This document shows positions 1-7,338 of a stretch of 11,578 bases of DNA, in pieces; the first letter of the stretch is position 1, and the number at the start of each line of letters is the position of its first letter. The notes under the pieces are model-generated. The model ran no database searches, was not told the DNA's origin, and saw nothing but the letters and a program-made list of their open reading frames with translations. The stretch comes from Ignavibacteriaceae bacterium (GTDB taxonomy: Bacteria; Bacteroidota; Ignavibacteria; Ignavibacteriales; Ignavibacteriaceae). The stretch is from NCBI GenBank assembly GCA_023231105.1, contig JALNWB010000129.1:1-11578 (forward strand). The letters run 5' to 3'. Both the position numbers and the translations under genes were made by a program.

Positions 1-207
1 ATCTTTATCAATGGCAATCAGGCCAATCGTTTCTCAATAATTGTTATGCTTTCCGCCACCAGCATCTTATGGCTGACTCGCTGCATATTTCAAATAATAT
101 ATCCGCAGGGCTCGCTAAATCCGTTAATTCAATATGGAATGCTGGCTTTATTTATTCTAACGACCCTAAGTTTTTTGATCTCTTTGTATCTTGTGAGTAC
201 TCAATAA
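1..207 (+). CDS. C-terminal fragment of a small membrane protein (5' end outside the window)
   Basis: The frame is open from base 1 and ends at TAA 205-207, giving 68 residues with no start inside the window. Two hydrophobic stretches are visible, one of about 20 residues around FSIIVMLSATSILWL and one around YGMLALFILTTLSFLISLYL. They are separated by a short polar loop (QGSLNP), so this looks like a two-helix membrane protein or the tail of a larger one. It ends four residues after the second helix. It is convergent with the minus-strand operons and is probably the resident gene next to the accessory region. I do not recognise the family. The evidence is the open frame and the hydrophobicity pattern. 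Confidence 0.55.
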   Translation: MFINGNQANRFSIIVMLSATSILWLTRCIFQIIYPQGSLNPLIQYGMLALFILTTLSFLISLYLVSTQ

Positions 208-310
208 AATACTGCCGCTGCTGAATATCTGAAGCTGCTGAGATGATAGGGGGGGAATAAGCCTTCAAGCCTGATAGCCTTTTGCCTCTAAGTCTTAGCC
301 TTTTCTACTC

Positions 311-510
311 CCAAAAGCTAAAGGCGAAGGCAGAAGGCGATAGAAGAGAAAAATGCCTCGACCCGATGATCATCAGACCATTCAGCGCCGGGGGCTATCT
401 CAATGATTATACCCAACACCATGGATGAAAAAAAGACCTGAATAGGCAATAATTTGTCAAATAATCATTTTTTTCTCCCCCATGCGTCGAAAAAACTGCT
501 TATTAATTTG
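311..510 (-). repeat. Dispersed intergenic repeat, copy A
   Basis: This stretch aligns over about 200 bp, in the same orientation, with 6010-6210 (copy B). Shared blocks in order are GGCGAAGGC, ATAGAAGAG, TGCCTCGACCC, ACCATTCAG(C/T)GCCGGG, GATTATACCCAACACCAT, CATGGATG, AAAAAAGACCT, and a terminal hairpin with a TCCCCCAT(A/G)CGTC loop. The blocks are interrupted by small indels and diverged patches, so this is an old or fast-decaying copy. It lies just 3' of the end of operon 2. It has no coding potential and no obvious transposase. A MITE-like or REP-like non-autonomous element is the simplest reading, but that class is inference. Confidence 0.75.
460..504. other. Imperfect 16-bp hairpin at the end of repeat copy A
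   Basis: The arm at 460-475 (AATAATCATTTTTTTC) faces the arm at 489-504 (GAAAAAACTGCTTATT) across a 13-nt loop at 476-488. Fourteen of 16 positions pair. Compared with the perfect hairpin in copy B, arm positions 3 and 8 changed on both sides so that pairing is kept (G-C to T-A and G-C to A-T), while positions 6 and 9 are broken. It is not followed by a U tract on the minus strand, so it is not a standard terminator. Confidence 0.6.
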
Positions 511-580
511 CCGACTAATGTTATATTTGAATTCCTCCGAAAAGATTACGACAGCATATAGTTACTTATATATTGGATGT

Positions 581-2128
581 TTATTTTGTATTGTCAGCGG
601 CTATTTGTTCTAATCTTTCCAGTATATCTATCATAGCTTGTGTGTCTTGCTTGCAATATATTTCCAGATGATTCCGAACATTTTCTTTGTCTTTTTCATC
701 GACACTATTAAAAGTAACCCTAATATATTCAGCGGCGGCAGTACCCCCTTCGCATATTTCCAACCCCTCATAGCTGCAATCAGTTAATACGGGTAAAATA
801 GCTTTAATAGATGTACTGCCTTTTTGTTTGGGATCATAGTAAAAGAACTTATCGAAAGGTTCTTCTAAATCAATTATGCGCCCATTAATATTATTATTAA
901 ACCAATCACTATATTCTGGAAAGTCTTCAGACGCCTCTTTTAATCTACCTCTTTCAAATTTAGCGTTATAGGTTATTATTGAGCCCCTATCGCCCAATAG
1001 TGCTTTAAGCTGGGACAATAATTCGGGCCTGGGATCAACATCCCCTTTGGCTAAATAGCTATGATGTTCTGCTTTTTCCCCGTGCTTCTTTATTATATGC
1101 AATGAATATTGGAATGGGATCTTTTGATATGAATGTGTTTTCTCAAAGATAGGGATGGCAGGGTCAATTGTTTCAAAATCTAGAAAATATGCGGGGTATT
1201 CAATTTTGTCTATAAATTCCCTAATATTCTTGGTTTTAATTAATGTTGTTCCAGTCTTATGTGCATTAATTTGTTCAATCTTTTGGTCTTTTATCTCGGA
1301 AGTTATTGGGATGTCTGATAATTTTGTGATTCCCTTTTCCAGCATTTGGAAGCGAATGCCTTTCATATCCCTTCTTAGCATTAGAACATGATCGGGTGGT
1401 AAGATATTGGAGCATTCGTCGTACAATACGCATTTCTTGCAATTTCTGTTAAATATGGTTTTAGGGCGAGCATTGTTTTGTAATATTTCCTCAAGTTTAT
1501 TTATATTGGCTTCGACAAGGGGGAGGTGGCGATCAATCTCATCATGTACAATCAATTTGATTTTAGGGTCATTCACTTTTTCAGGGGTAATAAAGAGCTT
1601 TTCTAATAATAGTTTTTTGCCATCATAAATGTATTTCTTATTAAGATGTAGGATATTAGAATTTCTAATATTTATGCCGGCTTTAGTATATGTATATTTC
1701 TGAAATGCAACGTCAGCACAATCAAGGTTAAAGCTCTCACTCAAACAGCAATAATCTTTCTCATCAATCGAATTTTCTGCTTTTACTTCGAGTAAATCCC
1801 ATGAGTTGTCTTCTGCTGGGATTAATATGTCTGCTAATGCATATGCATGATTATAGATAAACCCTGCCTCAAATAATGGCTTTCGCAATTGTAGTGCTTT
1901 TAGCGATTTTTCATGGGTTAGTATTGCCGACGTCTCTTTTTCGATAAGAAGGCCATCAGGAAATAATTTTCTTGCCAATATACCGACTTGAATCCCGCCT
2001 TCAATTTTAATTCTTGCGAAAGGGTCAGGTTGTGGAACTTTTGTTGGCTCGTGAATCTTATGCCACAGTAATATTGGACATAATAACCCTTCTCGATATC
2101 TAGTCTTCGTAATATAATTCTCATTCAT
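581..2128 (-). CDS. DUF2779-family protein: Cas4/RecB-like PD-(D/E)XK nuclease domain fused to an RNase H/DEDD-like domain
   Basis: A 515-residue probable DNA or RNA nuclease. The N-terminal half looks like the RecB/Cas4 type. It opens with ITKTRYREGLLCP, has a candidate catalytic pair in ALAD (D100) and LLEVKA (E114, K116), and has cysteines C17, C230, C233 and C239 (C-x2-C-x5-C) in the arrangement that binds a 4Fe-4S cluster in Cas4 and AddB proteins. The C-terminal half is a DUF2779 domain: YFLDFET (D317, E319), ITYNAKFE (around 385-392) and IYCKQD (Y491, D495). These resemble DEDD exonuclease motifs, but the usual second Asp position is Asn388. The ATG lies 2 nt after the helicase stop, so it is very likely cotranslated with that gene. 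A GGAGG sits 14 nt upstream inside the helicase gene, which is a long spacing. The role is probably effector nuclease of a two-gene helicase-nuclease module. The family call is confident; substrate and function are not known. Confidence 0.88.
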   Translation of the reverse strand: MNENYITKTRYREGLLCPILLWHKIHEPTKVPQPDPFARIKIEGGIQVGILARKLFPDGLLIEKETSAILTHEKSLKALQLRKPLFEAGFIYNHAYALADILIPAEDNSWDLLEVKAENSIDEKDYCCLSESFNLDCADVAFQKYTYTKAGINIRNSNILHLNKKYIYDGKKLLLEKLFITPEKVNDPKIKLIVHDEIDRHLPLVEANINKLEEILQNNARPKTIFNRNCKKCVLYDECSNILPPDHVLMLRRDMKGIRFQMLEKGITKLSDIPITSEIKDQKIEQINAHKTGTTLIKTKNIREFIDKIEYPAYFLDFETIDPAIPIFEKTHSYQKIPFQYSLHIIKKHGEKAEHHSYLAKGDVDPRPELLSQLKALLGDRGSIITYNAKFERGRLKEASEDFPEYSDWFNNNINGRIIDLEEPFDKFFYYDPKQKGSTSIKAILPVLTDCSYEGLEICEGGTAAAEYIRVTFNSVDEKDKENVRNHLEIYCKQDTQAMIDILERLEQIAADNTK

Positions 2129-2130
2129 GT

Positions 2131-5100
2131 TTAACTTATAAACCTCCAGCCTTTATTATCACGTTTGCCAATTACTACTCGGCCTGACACAGAGTTGTCT
2201 GCCAGAGAATATAATAATCCTGCTTGTCTCAATTTAAAACCTAGCCATGTCCGGATTTCTAATGAAATGGCTAAACAATGCTTATCTGGGGATAACTCTG
2301 CCGCCTCGACCTTACAGTTTCCCCCGCCAACTAACTTAGAGGCTTCTATTGCAATAGTTTGCCAGAGATCAGCTTTATCTGCCTTTTTATTAACCCCATT
2401 GAGAAGATTCACTAAGGGTTCGAGCTGAACAGCCCCCCCATTTGATGCAAATTCAAAATATATTGGTATGCCAGTTAATTCACACACACGCAAATCATCG
2501 GGGTGACATTGACGGCCACTCCAGAAGCATGATTTAGCTTCTAACGGGGAGCAAAATTTGCCCGCAACAGATTTTATAGCTTCCTGTTCAAGAAGATGTG
2601 CTTCTGATAGGCTACTTAGAACAAAGTATTTTTTTAGCGCCTTTTTGCCCGTAACTGCACTTTTATCAAGTTCCGAAGCTAATACTTTCTTCCCTGTTAT
2701 TTCGCATCTCTCAAGCAACCCAGGCATAACGGTCTTTCCTGTCACTTCACATCTTTCCGCTTCATCTGATAATAGGGGCTTACCCGTTTCCGAACAATAA
2801 ATGAATTCTTCGCGATGTCCGGTTTTGCCTGAGACTGCGGAGTGTAATTGCTCATCAATGCGATAGCGTTTGCCAGATATTTGGCTAATTGCTATCTCAT
2901 TCTCAAGAACTTCAGAGTTGCTAAACTCACATCTAGAGAAGAATTGTGGTTCCGCTCTTTTGCCGCTCATGGATGACGTTTTAAGCAAGGATTTAGTAAC
3001 ATATTGATCGGTGATTGCTGATTTCTCAACTTCATCGATTAAGACTCGTTTATTACTTAAAGAACAAATAACAATATGTTCAGGAAGGGCCAATCTGCCA
3101 CTCAGTTCTGATGGAGTAAGTAAGTGTTTCATCACCCGAGTATTGCTAATAACGCACTTGTCCAGGCAGTCGCGGGGGACAACTCGGCCCGTCTTCATAC
3201 ACTTGTCCATATCGGGGCCCTTATTAATCTCGGCTGTTGACGGAGTTAGTGCCAGCATGCTTGTATACTCAAATCCCGGGTCTAATTGATAAGTCACATC
3301 TATTACTAATCTACGATGCATCTTTCCATTAAGCCCCACCAACGATAACTCCAGTCTTGGTGTAAAATCATCCTCAAGTTTCTTCCTTTTGCGAGCATCA
3401 TCTCCTGCCGCATTCATTTCTTGTGTCCTTCTTTCGGTGTAGAATCGGCAAAATTCCGAGATGCTAGGATCAGAGATCGCCTTTTCATTTAATTTGTCCG
3501 TAATTAAACCAACAGAAGTAGGATTTTCAATTATCTCATTTATTGGGTCTAGCCATTTTTTAGACGCGCCACTAAAATGCTCACTTGGGGTACAATCAAC
3601 TTCAACGAGCCGTTCATATCCATCATGAGCCACAGTTGCCCTAACCCTCATTAGTGCGGTGCCGTTAAAACAACGAACTATTTCCTTGGTAGTTACTGTT
3701 TTATATGTGCTACCAAAACTATTCGCCCAGTTAACGCATAGTTCTTCCGCTATTTTCAACGGATTAGTGTCAATATCTTCGACTCGATGCCACCCATCAT
3801 ACGTGATTCCGCTTACTAAACGTTCAAAGGAGGATGATCCCGGCGCATATAAAGTACTTCTTACTCCTATTACTTCGTTGTGATCAAAACGAATTACTTC
3901 TTTTTCTCTCCCAGATTCGGCCGAATATAATCCATTTGAAATAGGAGACAATCGCATCCCTTGAGAAGCCAAGGCGGACAATACAAAATTGCGGGCATCC
4001 ATTGATTGCGTTTGACGAGGCAACCTCGGGCATCTAGGCCCAGAAAATTCGTCGTCCATTCCGCCTAACAATGAATTTATATTGTTTTCTTCTCGCTCTA
4101 ATTCTTTTTTCGCTTCAGCAATACTATTAGCAGCTGAACGTGCTTCAAGCTCAACGTCTTTTCCGGCCAAAGAGGCTATAACAAGGCGCCGGATTTTTTC
4201 CTCAAAACTGGTAGAGACATCCTCTTCATTATCATCTAAATTGGAGGCTTCTAATAAGGCTTCTACATCTCCAATGGCATGTGCGGCCAGCTGCAGCTTT
4301 TCCATGAGTCTTCCAACAATATATTCCTCAAAAGTGCCTTGTAATATAATATTAAAAATGCATACGCTTGCATGCTTCGAGGCTAGCCTCTGAATTCGTC
4401 CTATTCGTTGCTCAACGATCATCGGATTCCAGGGTAAATCATAATTGATTAACACATTAGCTGCTTGTAAATTAACGCCTTCAGAGCCGGCTTCGGTGGA
4501 AATAATTACATGTATTTCTGGAGGAATCGTTTTTAATTTAGCAATGGTAGTTTGATTTCGTGGGCCTGATTCCCCGTTTATTAGACCGCATGATATTCCC
4601 CGAGATTCAAGGAAATCTTGGATTGTTATTTGTGTCTCTCTGCGACAAGTAAATACAATCATTCGCCAATGCTCGGGCTGTTCTTTTCTAAGTTTTTCAA
4701 CTAAGACATTTAGGCCGTTTAATTTAGCAGTTATCGGCATCCGATCAACAACTGCTTGTACGGCTTTGGCTAGTAACTCTGATACTGTCCCCTTACGAGC
4801 CATTGTATTTAATTGGGCCGCTAAAGCATGGGGACTGCTTATTAATGCCTGAAGAATAGAGATTTGAGCAAGTCGGTTAAGCTTTTGTATTGGTTTAGCA
4901 ATAATATCTATTAATTCAAGTTCTTCTTTGGTCGGATCAACTTTATGAAGCTCAACGACCCTTTCCGGAAAATATAGCTTTGCATCTGCGCGCCTTACTC
5001 TAGACATGTAACTATAAACAATAGAGCGGAATTCGTCTTTCCTTTCAACCTTTAACTGTCTTGCTTGAGTGCGACCATCAGCAATATATTTCCTGGCAAA

Positions 5101-5832
5101 AATGCCTTCGCTTCCAAACGGATTCTCGTGCCCACGAGCGACGGTTAATAAATCAATTAATGAATAAAGGTCCCAAAGCCTATTGTGAATAGGGGTGGCA
5201 GTAAGCATAAGAACATATTTAAACAGTCTATCTGCTAATGCTTTTCGAAAACGCAACGCGACTTGAGGAGTAGGATCTACTCCATATAGATTACGAAGTT
5301 TATGTGCTTCATCAAGGATAAGCATTTCATATCCAACTTTGGCAAGTGCGTCAAAATGTAAACGCGCTGAATGGTAAGTTGTTATAACTGCCCCAGCGTC
5401 GTCTGGGGGTTTAGCTTTAACAAGTTTGCTTCCGACAGCTTCAATTGAAGGGATTCCGAATTTTAGGTCGAGTTCTTCTCGCCATTGAGGCATTAGTAGC
5501 TTTGGGCAAACGATTAGTATTTTAGATATTCTCCCGCGAGATATTAATTCGCTCATTACCAGGCCGGCACTTATGGTTTTTCCTAACCCAACATCGTCAG
5601 CAAGCAATGTTACTGGGAGTCGGCGACAAAATGTCATTAAATTGGTGACTTGATGGTGATAGGGTTCGAGCCGGTCATGCCATTTAGTTTCTGACCTTAT
5701 ATCTTCACGATTTTCGATTACAATGGGCTCCATTAAGTCCCATTCAAGTGCTGCTCGGTATAGGGCGTAATCGTTGGGGTTAGAGGAGTGTCTCAATGTC
5801 TTACTATGAAATTGTAGATTAGAGATTGTCAT
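2131..5832 (-). CDS. Large SNF2-family (superfamily 2) helicase/translocase with a C-terminal array of 15-residue repeats
   Basis: A 1233-residue ATP-driven DNA translocase. Motifs in order are Walker A LLADDVGLGKT (76-86), motif Ia CPKLLMPQW (109-117), the DEAH box in LILDEAH (171-177), motif III LTATPIHNRLWDL (210-222), motif V STEAGSEGVNL (445-455) and motif VI QRIGRIQRL (475-483). The overall look is that of the RapA/HepA-like SNF2 branch often used in prokaryotic defence islands. Residues 560-590 are charged and may form a coiled coil. Residues 600-870 are an unassigned region. Residues 878-1131 hold 17 tandem 15-residue repeats, followed by a 100-residue tail. It is the first gene of operon 2. 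A TATAAT box lies about 25 nt upstream of the ATG, but no Shine-Dalgarno is visible, so initiation may be near-leaderless. It probably moves along DNA for the downstream DUF2779 nuclease; that partnership is inferred from the 2-nt gap. Confidence 0.92.
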   Translation of the reverse strand: MTISNLQFHSKTLRHSSNPNDYALYRAALEWDLMEPIVIENREDIRSETKWHDRLEPYHHQVTNLMTFCRRLPVTLLADDVGLGKTISAGLVMSELISRGRISKILIVCPKLLMPQWREELDLKFGIPSIEAVGSKLVKAKPPDDAGAVITTYHSARLHFDALAKVGYEMLILDEAHKLRNLYGVDPTPQVALRFRKALADRLFKYVLMLTATPIHNRLWDLYSLIDLLTVARGHENPFGSEGIFARKYIADGRTQARQLKVERKDEFRSIVYSYMSRVRRADAKLYFPERVVELHKVDPTKEELELIDIIAKPIQKLNRLAQISILQALISSPHALAAQLNTMARKGTVSELLAKAVQAVVDRMPITAKLNGLNVLVEKLRKEQPEHWRMIVFTCRRETQITIQDFLESRGISCGLINGESGPRNQTTIAKLKTIPPEIHVIISTEAGSEGVNLQAANVLINYDLPWNPMIVEQRIGRIQRLASKHASVCIFNIILQGTFEEYIVGRLMEKLQLAAHAIGDVEALLEASNLDDNEEDVSTSFEEKIRRLVIASLAGKDVELEARSAANSIAEAKKELEREENNINSLLGGMDDEFSGPRCPRLPRQTQSMDARNFVLSALASQGMRLSPISNGLYSAESGREKEVIRFDHNEVIGVRSTLYAPGSSSFERLVSGITYDGWHRVEDIDTNPLKIAEELCVNWANSFGSTYKTVTTKEIVRCFNGTALMRVRATVAHDGYERLVEVDCTPSEHFSGASKKWLDPINEIIENPTSVGLITDKLNEKAISDPSISEFCRFYTERRTQEMNAAGDDARKRKKLEDDFTPRLELSLVGLNGKMHRRLVIDVTYQLDPGFEYTSMLALTPSTAEINKGPDMDKCMKTGRVVPRDCLDKCVISNTRVMKHLLTPSELSGRLALPEHIVICSLSNKRVLIDEVEKSAITDQYVTKSLLKTSSMSGKRAEPQFFSRCEFSNSEVLENEIAISQISGKRYRIDEQLHSAVSGKTGHREEFIYCSETGKPLLSDEAERCEVTGKTVMPGLLERCEITGKKVLASELDKSAVTGKKALKKYFVLSSLSEAHLLEQEAIKSVAGKFCSPLEAKSCFWSGRQCHPDDLRVCELTGIPIYFEFASNGGAVQLEPLVNLLNGVNKKADKADLWQTIAIEASKLVGGGNCKVEAAELSPDKHCLAISLEIRTWLGFKLRQAGLLYSLADNSVSGRVVIGKRDNKGWRFIS
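2440..3201 (-). repeat. 17 tandem 15-residue protein repeats inside the helicase C-terminus
   Basis: Each unit starts with Cys or Ser, then reads roughly x-hydrophobic-(T/S)-(G/N)-K/R-x-(V/A/hydrophobic)-six variable residues-(E/D/K). Examples are CEVTGKTVMPGLLER and CEITGKKVLASELDK. Unit starts fall at residues 878, 893, 908, 923, 938, 953, 968, 983, 998, 1013, 1028, 1043, 1058, 1073, 1088, 1102 and 1117. The spacing is exactly 15 except for one unit of 14 at 1088, where a residue is missing before the glycine. Position 1 is Cys in nine units and Ser in eight, so a metal site in every unit is unlikely. The units have diverged in sequence while keeping phase, which points to a selected solenoid-like or stacked fold rather than a recent expansion. 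I do not recognise a named repeat family. Confidence 0.85.
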
Positions 5833-5854
5833 AATAATTTATGTCAGCTATTTA

Positions 5855-5882
5855 ATTATACGCCATTTTTGGGAATAAGTAA
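5855..5882 (-). promoter_or_regulatory. Candidate promoter of operon 2
   Basis: On the minus strand there is a perfect -10 TATAAT (5855-5860) with a weak -35 TTACTT (5877-5882) 16 nt upstream. The predicted transcription start is near 5848, only about 15 nt before the helicase ATG at 5832. The short leader has no AGGAGG-like site. Confidence 0.5.
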
Positions 5883-5946
5883 GATATTTGCCTTAAATAT
5901 TTGGCGTTTTTCTTTAATTGAGGGCAAAATAATTGTGTTTATGAGC

Positions 5947-5993
5947 AGCGGGCGCGCATCTATCTGAATGGGGCTTGAATGTTCGTGCCCGCT
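5947..5993. repeat. GC-rich hairpin module, copy B
   Basis: The arms AGCGGGCGCG (5947-5956) and CGTGCCCGCT (5984-5993) form a 10-bp stem with one G-T wobble, around a loop starting CATCTATCTGAATGGGGC. Nearly the same sequence occurs in the same orientation at 11316-11361, there with a perfect stem. The two copies lie just outside the two ends of operon 1. It is clearly GC-richer than the neighbouring genes. Confidence 0.8.
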
Positions 5994-6009
5994 GGGGAGG
6001 GAGAGGGGT

Positions 6010-6210
6010 GGGGCGAAGGCTAAAGGCCATCGGCAATAGAAGAGAGAGAATTGCCTCGACCCTCTGGCTCTCAAACCATTCAGTGCCGGGCAATCACTCT
6101 GATTATACCCAACACCATTCATGGATGCAAGAAAAAAGACCTACACAGGATGTGAGCTTGTCAAAGAAGCGGTTTTTTCTCCCCCATACGTCGAAAAAAC
6201 CGCTTCTTGA
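6010..6210 (-). repeat. Dispersed intergenic repeat, copy B
   Basis: This is the best-preserved copy. It aligns in direct orientation with copy A (311-510) along its full length, and in inverted orientation over about 80 bp with copy C (11383-11463). The core shared by all three includes TGCCTCGACCC, ACCATTCAG and ATTATACCCA, followed by a CATGGATG-like end. Read on the minus strand the core contains GGGTATAATCA (TATAAT at 6102-6107), a possible -10 box pointing toward operon 2. It begins shortly after the stop of the radical SAM gene. Confidence 0.8.
6164..6208. other. Perfect 16-bp inverted repeat at the end of repeat copy B
   Basis: AAGAAGCGGTTTTTTC (6164-6179) pairs perfectly with GAAAAAACCGCTTCTT (6193-6208) across the 13-nt loop TCCCCCATACGTC. 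It lies 27 nt beyond the stop of the radical SAM gene, where a transcription end would be expected. The T run is inside the stem and not after it, so it is not a textbook intrinsic terminator. It could still stop or stabilise the 3' end of the operon 1 transcript. Confidence 0.75.
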
Positions 6211-6234
6211 TATATGCCCATACAAGGGGCGCTT

Positions 6235-7338
6235 TTAAGCTGTGATTTTTGAACTATTCTTTCCCAAGCGTTCAAGTTCTTCGCTGTAATGGGAGAAACC
6301 ATGTCGTACTTCAATATTCTGCCTTCTAACGCTTCTTCGAAACATTTTTATTTGTTTGTCTGTCCATTTAGGATGTATATAATATTCTTCGCTGGTCTGT
6401 TCCCTCCGGGGGTAATAACTTTCAGAGATTTGGTCTAATGGGCGATATCTACAATCAGATATTTGCACTCCCCAACTCTTACATCGTCTTATCTTTGTTA
6501 GCATCTCACGATAATCATGCTCGTGATTGTAAAGCATAAACACATAGATATCTTTTGCCGGATATCCAGCAGCAACAAGCATTTTGATCTGCTTCTTAAT
6601 TAGCTTCCATTGATTATAACCATGGTCCCATGCAATTCTAGGGTTAATAAACCTGGCCTGTTTAAGCATCTTTGCTATTTCTGGGGTAAGCAATCTCCCA
6701 TCAATTCCGCACTGGCTCTCAGAATACACCACTCTTCCATTATGCTTCGCATTCATTAGTTCTTTTAAAATATCTTTAATAAAGGGGTTTCCCAATAAAT
6801 TGTTATCATAGAATATAATTCGATTACTACATATCTCGTCTTTAATACTCTTTTTATGAGTGAAGCGGGGCTCTATCCTCCAAGTTCCACAAAACGCACA
6901 TCGTCTCAGACAGCCCCGTGAAGTATGAATAATTTGATAATCGACGTTAACTAGTTCATAAGCTGGGCGAAATTTCTCAACCTTTTCATTTACCCCAATA
7001 AATACTTCATCGCATCCCGATTGCTTGCAGTGTTCCGGCATTAAGGACGCATAGATGCCGCCAACAATAACTTTTGCCTTTGGATAGGTCTCTTTATAAT
7101 ATTTGACGCTTTCCCATACATATTTTGACCAATACGTAAATAAAGATGTAATTTTTATCTGATTCGGATAAAAATCATCAAAATATTGATTACCCCTAAC
7201 TAACTTAATGACATCTCCCTTATCCCTATGATAGCTCGCGAGCTTAAGTAGCCCGATTGGTAAAAAGTCCCTATGATTTTTACTCTTGGCGGGTATTGGG
7301 AAATTTGGCTCAACTAACAATATTTTTTTCTTTGTCAT
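6235..7338 (-). CDS. Radical SAM protein with an N-terminal B12-binding-like region
   Basis: A 367-residue radical S-adenosylmethionine enzyme. The cluster motif CLRRCAFC (C143, C147, C150; C-x3-C-x2-C) follows IIHTSRG, as usual for the family, and would hold a 4Fe-4S cluster that cleaves SAM. The N-terminus (KILLVEPNFPIP, PIGLLKLASYH at 27-37, VGGIYASLMPEH at 92-103) resembles the Rossmann-like B12-binding domain of this superfamily, but I see no DxHxxG cobalamin-ligand motif, so B12 binding is doubtful. ESQCGIDGRLLTPE (207-220) matches the middle of the SAM barrel. It is the last gene of operon 1. Its ATG overlaps the stop of ParB-like 2 in ATGA (4 bp), which implies translational coupling. 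The cysteine motif differs from viperin. Substrate is unknown; nucleic-acid or partner-protein modification is inference from context. Confidence 0.88.
   Translation of the reverse strand: MTKKKILLVEPNFPIPAKSKNHRDFLPIGLLKLASYHRDKGDVIKLVRGNQYFDDFYPNQIKITSLFTYWSKYVWESVKYYKETYPKAKVIVGGIYASLMPEHCKQSGCDEVFIGVNEKVEKFRPAYELVNVDYQIIHTSRGCLRRCAFCGTWRIEPRFTHKKSIKDEICSNRIIFYDNNLLGNPFIKDILKELMNAKHNGRVVYSESQCGIDGRLLTPEIAKMLKQARFINPRIAWDHGYNQWKLIKKQIKMLVAAGYPAKDIYVFMLYNHEHDYREMLTKIRRCKSWGVQISDCRYRPLDQISESYYPRREQTSEEYYIHPKWTDKQIKMFRRSVRRQNIEVRHGFSHYSEELERLGKNSSKITA

Larger units (their letters stand above)
208..580. other. Intergenic spacer with repeat copy A
   Basis: No credible gene lies between the plus-strand membrane protein and the stop of the DUF2779 gene. 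The two flanking genes converge here. The left part has an imperfect inverted repeat: GCCTTTTGCC at 277-286 against GGCAGAAGGC at 329-338, with one mismatch. The rest is dispersed repeat copy A, described separately. No convincing U-tract terminator is visible on either strand. Confidence 0.6.
5833..6234. other. Inter-operon spacer with promoter and repeat copy B
   Basis: This 402-bp gap separates the end of operon 1 from the start of operon 2. It holds the operon 2 promoter near 5855-5882, a GC-rich hairpin module at 5947-5993, the dispersed repeat copy B to about 6210, and the 16-bp hairpin at 6164-6208. Open frames on both strands here (for example 5856-6122 minus) run through the repeat, have no Shine-Dalgarno, and are not credible genes. 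Confidence 0.65.

Noticed and set aside
208..580. CRISPR array or integron attC array
   Set aside because: Repeats are few, long, dispersed and of unequal spacing, without unique spacers of constant length or GTTRRRY/RYYYAAC core sites.
1155..4393. Several 70-100-codon plus-strand frames opposite the operon 2 genes
   Set aside because: They are antisense shadows of genes with strong motifs, have no Shine-Dalgarno, and resemble no protein.
6164..6208. Classical Rho-independent terminator
   Set aside because: The T run is inside the stem and no U tract follows the stem on the minus strand; kept only as a hairpin.
5856..6238. Overlapping open frames on both strands (88 and 87 codons) in the inter-operon spacer
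   Set aside because: Both run through dispersed repeat B and its hairpins, lack ribosome binding sites, and have low-complexity arginine- and proline-rich translations. They are chance frames in GC-rich repeat DNA.
6235..7338. Prokaryotic viperin
   Set aside because: The region around the cluster cysteines (GCLRRCAFCGTW), the B12-type N-terminus and the gene context do not fit viperins.
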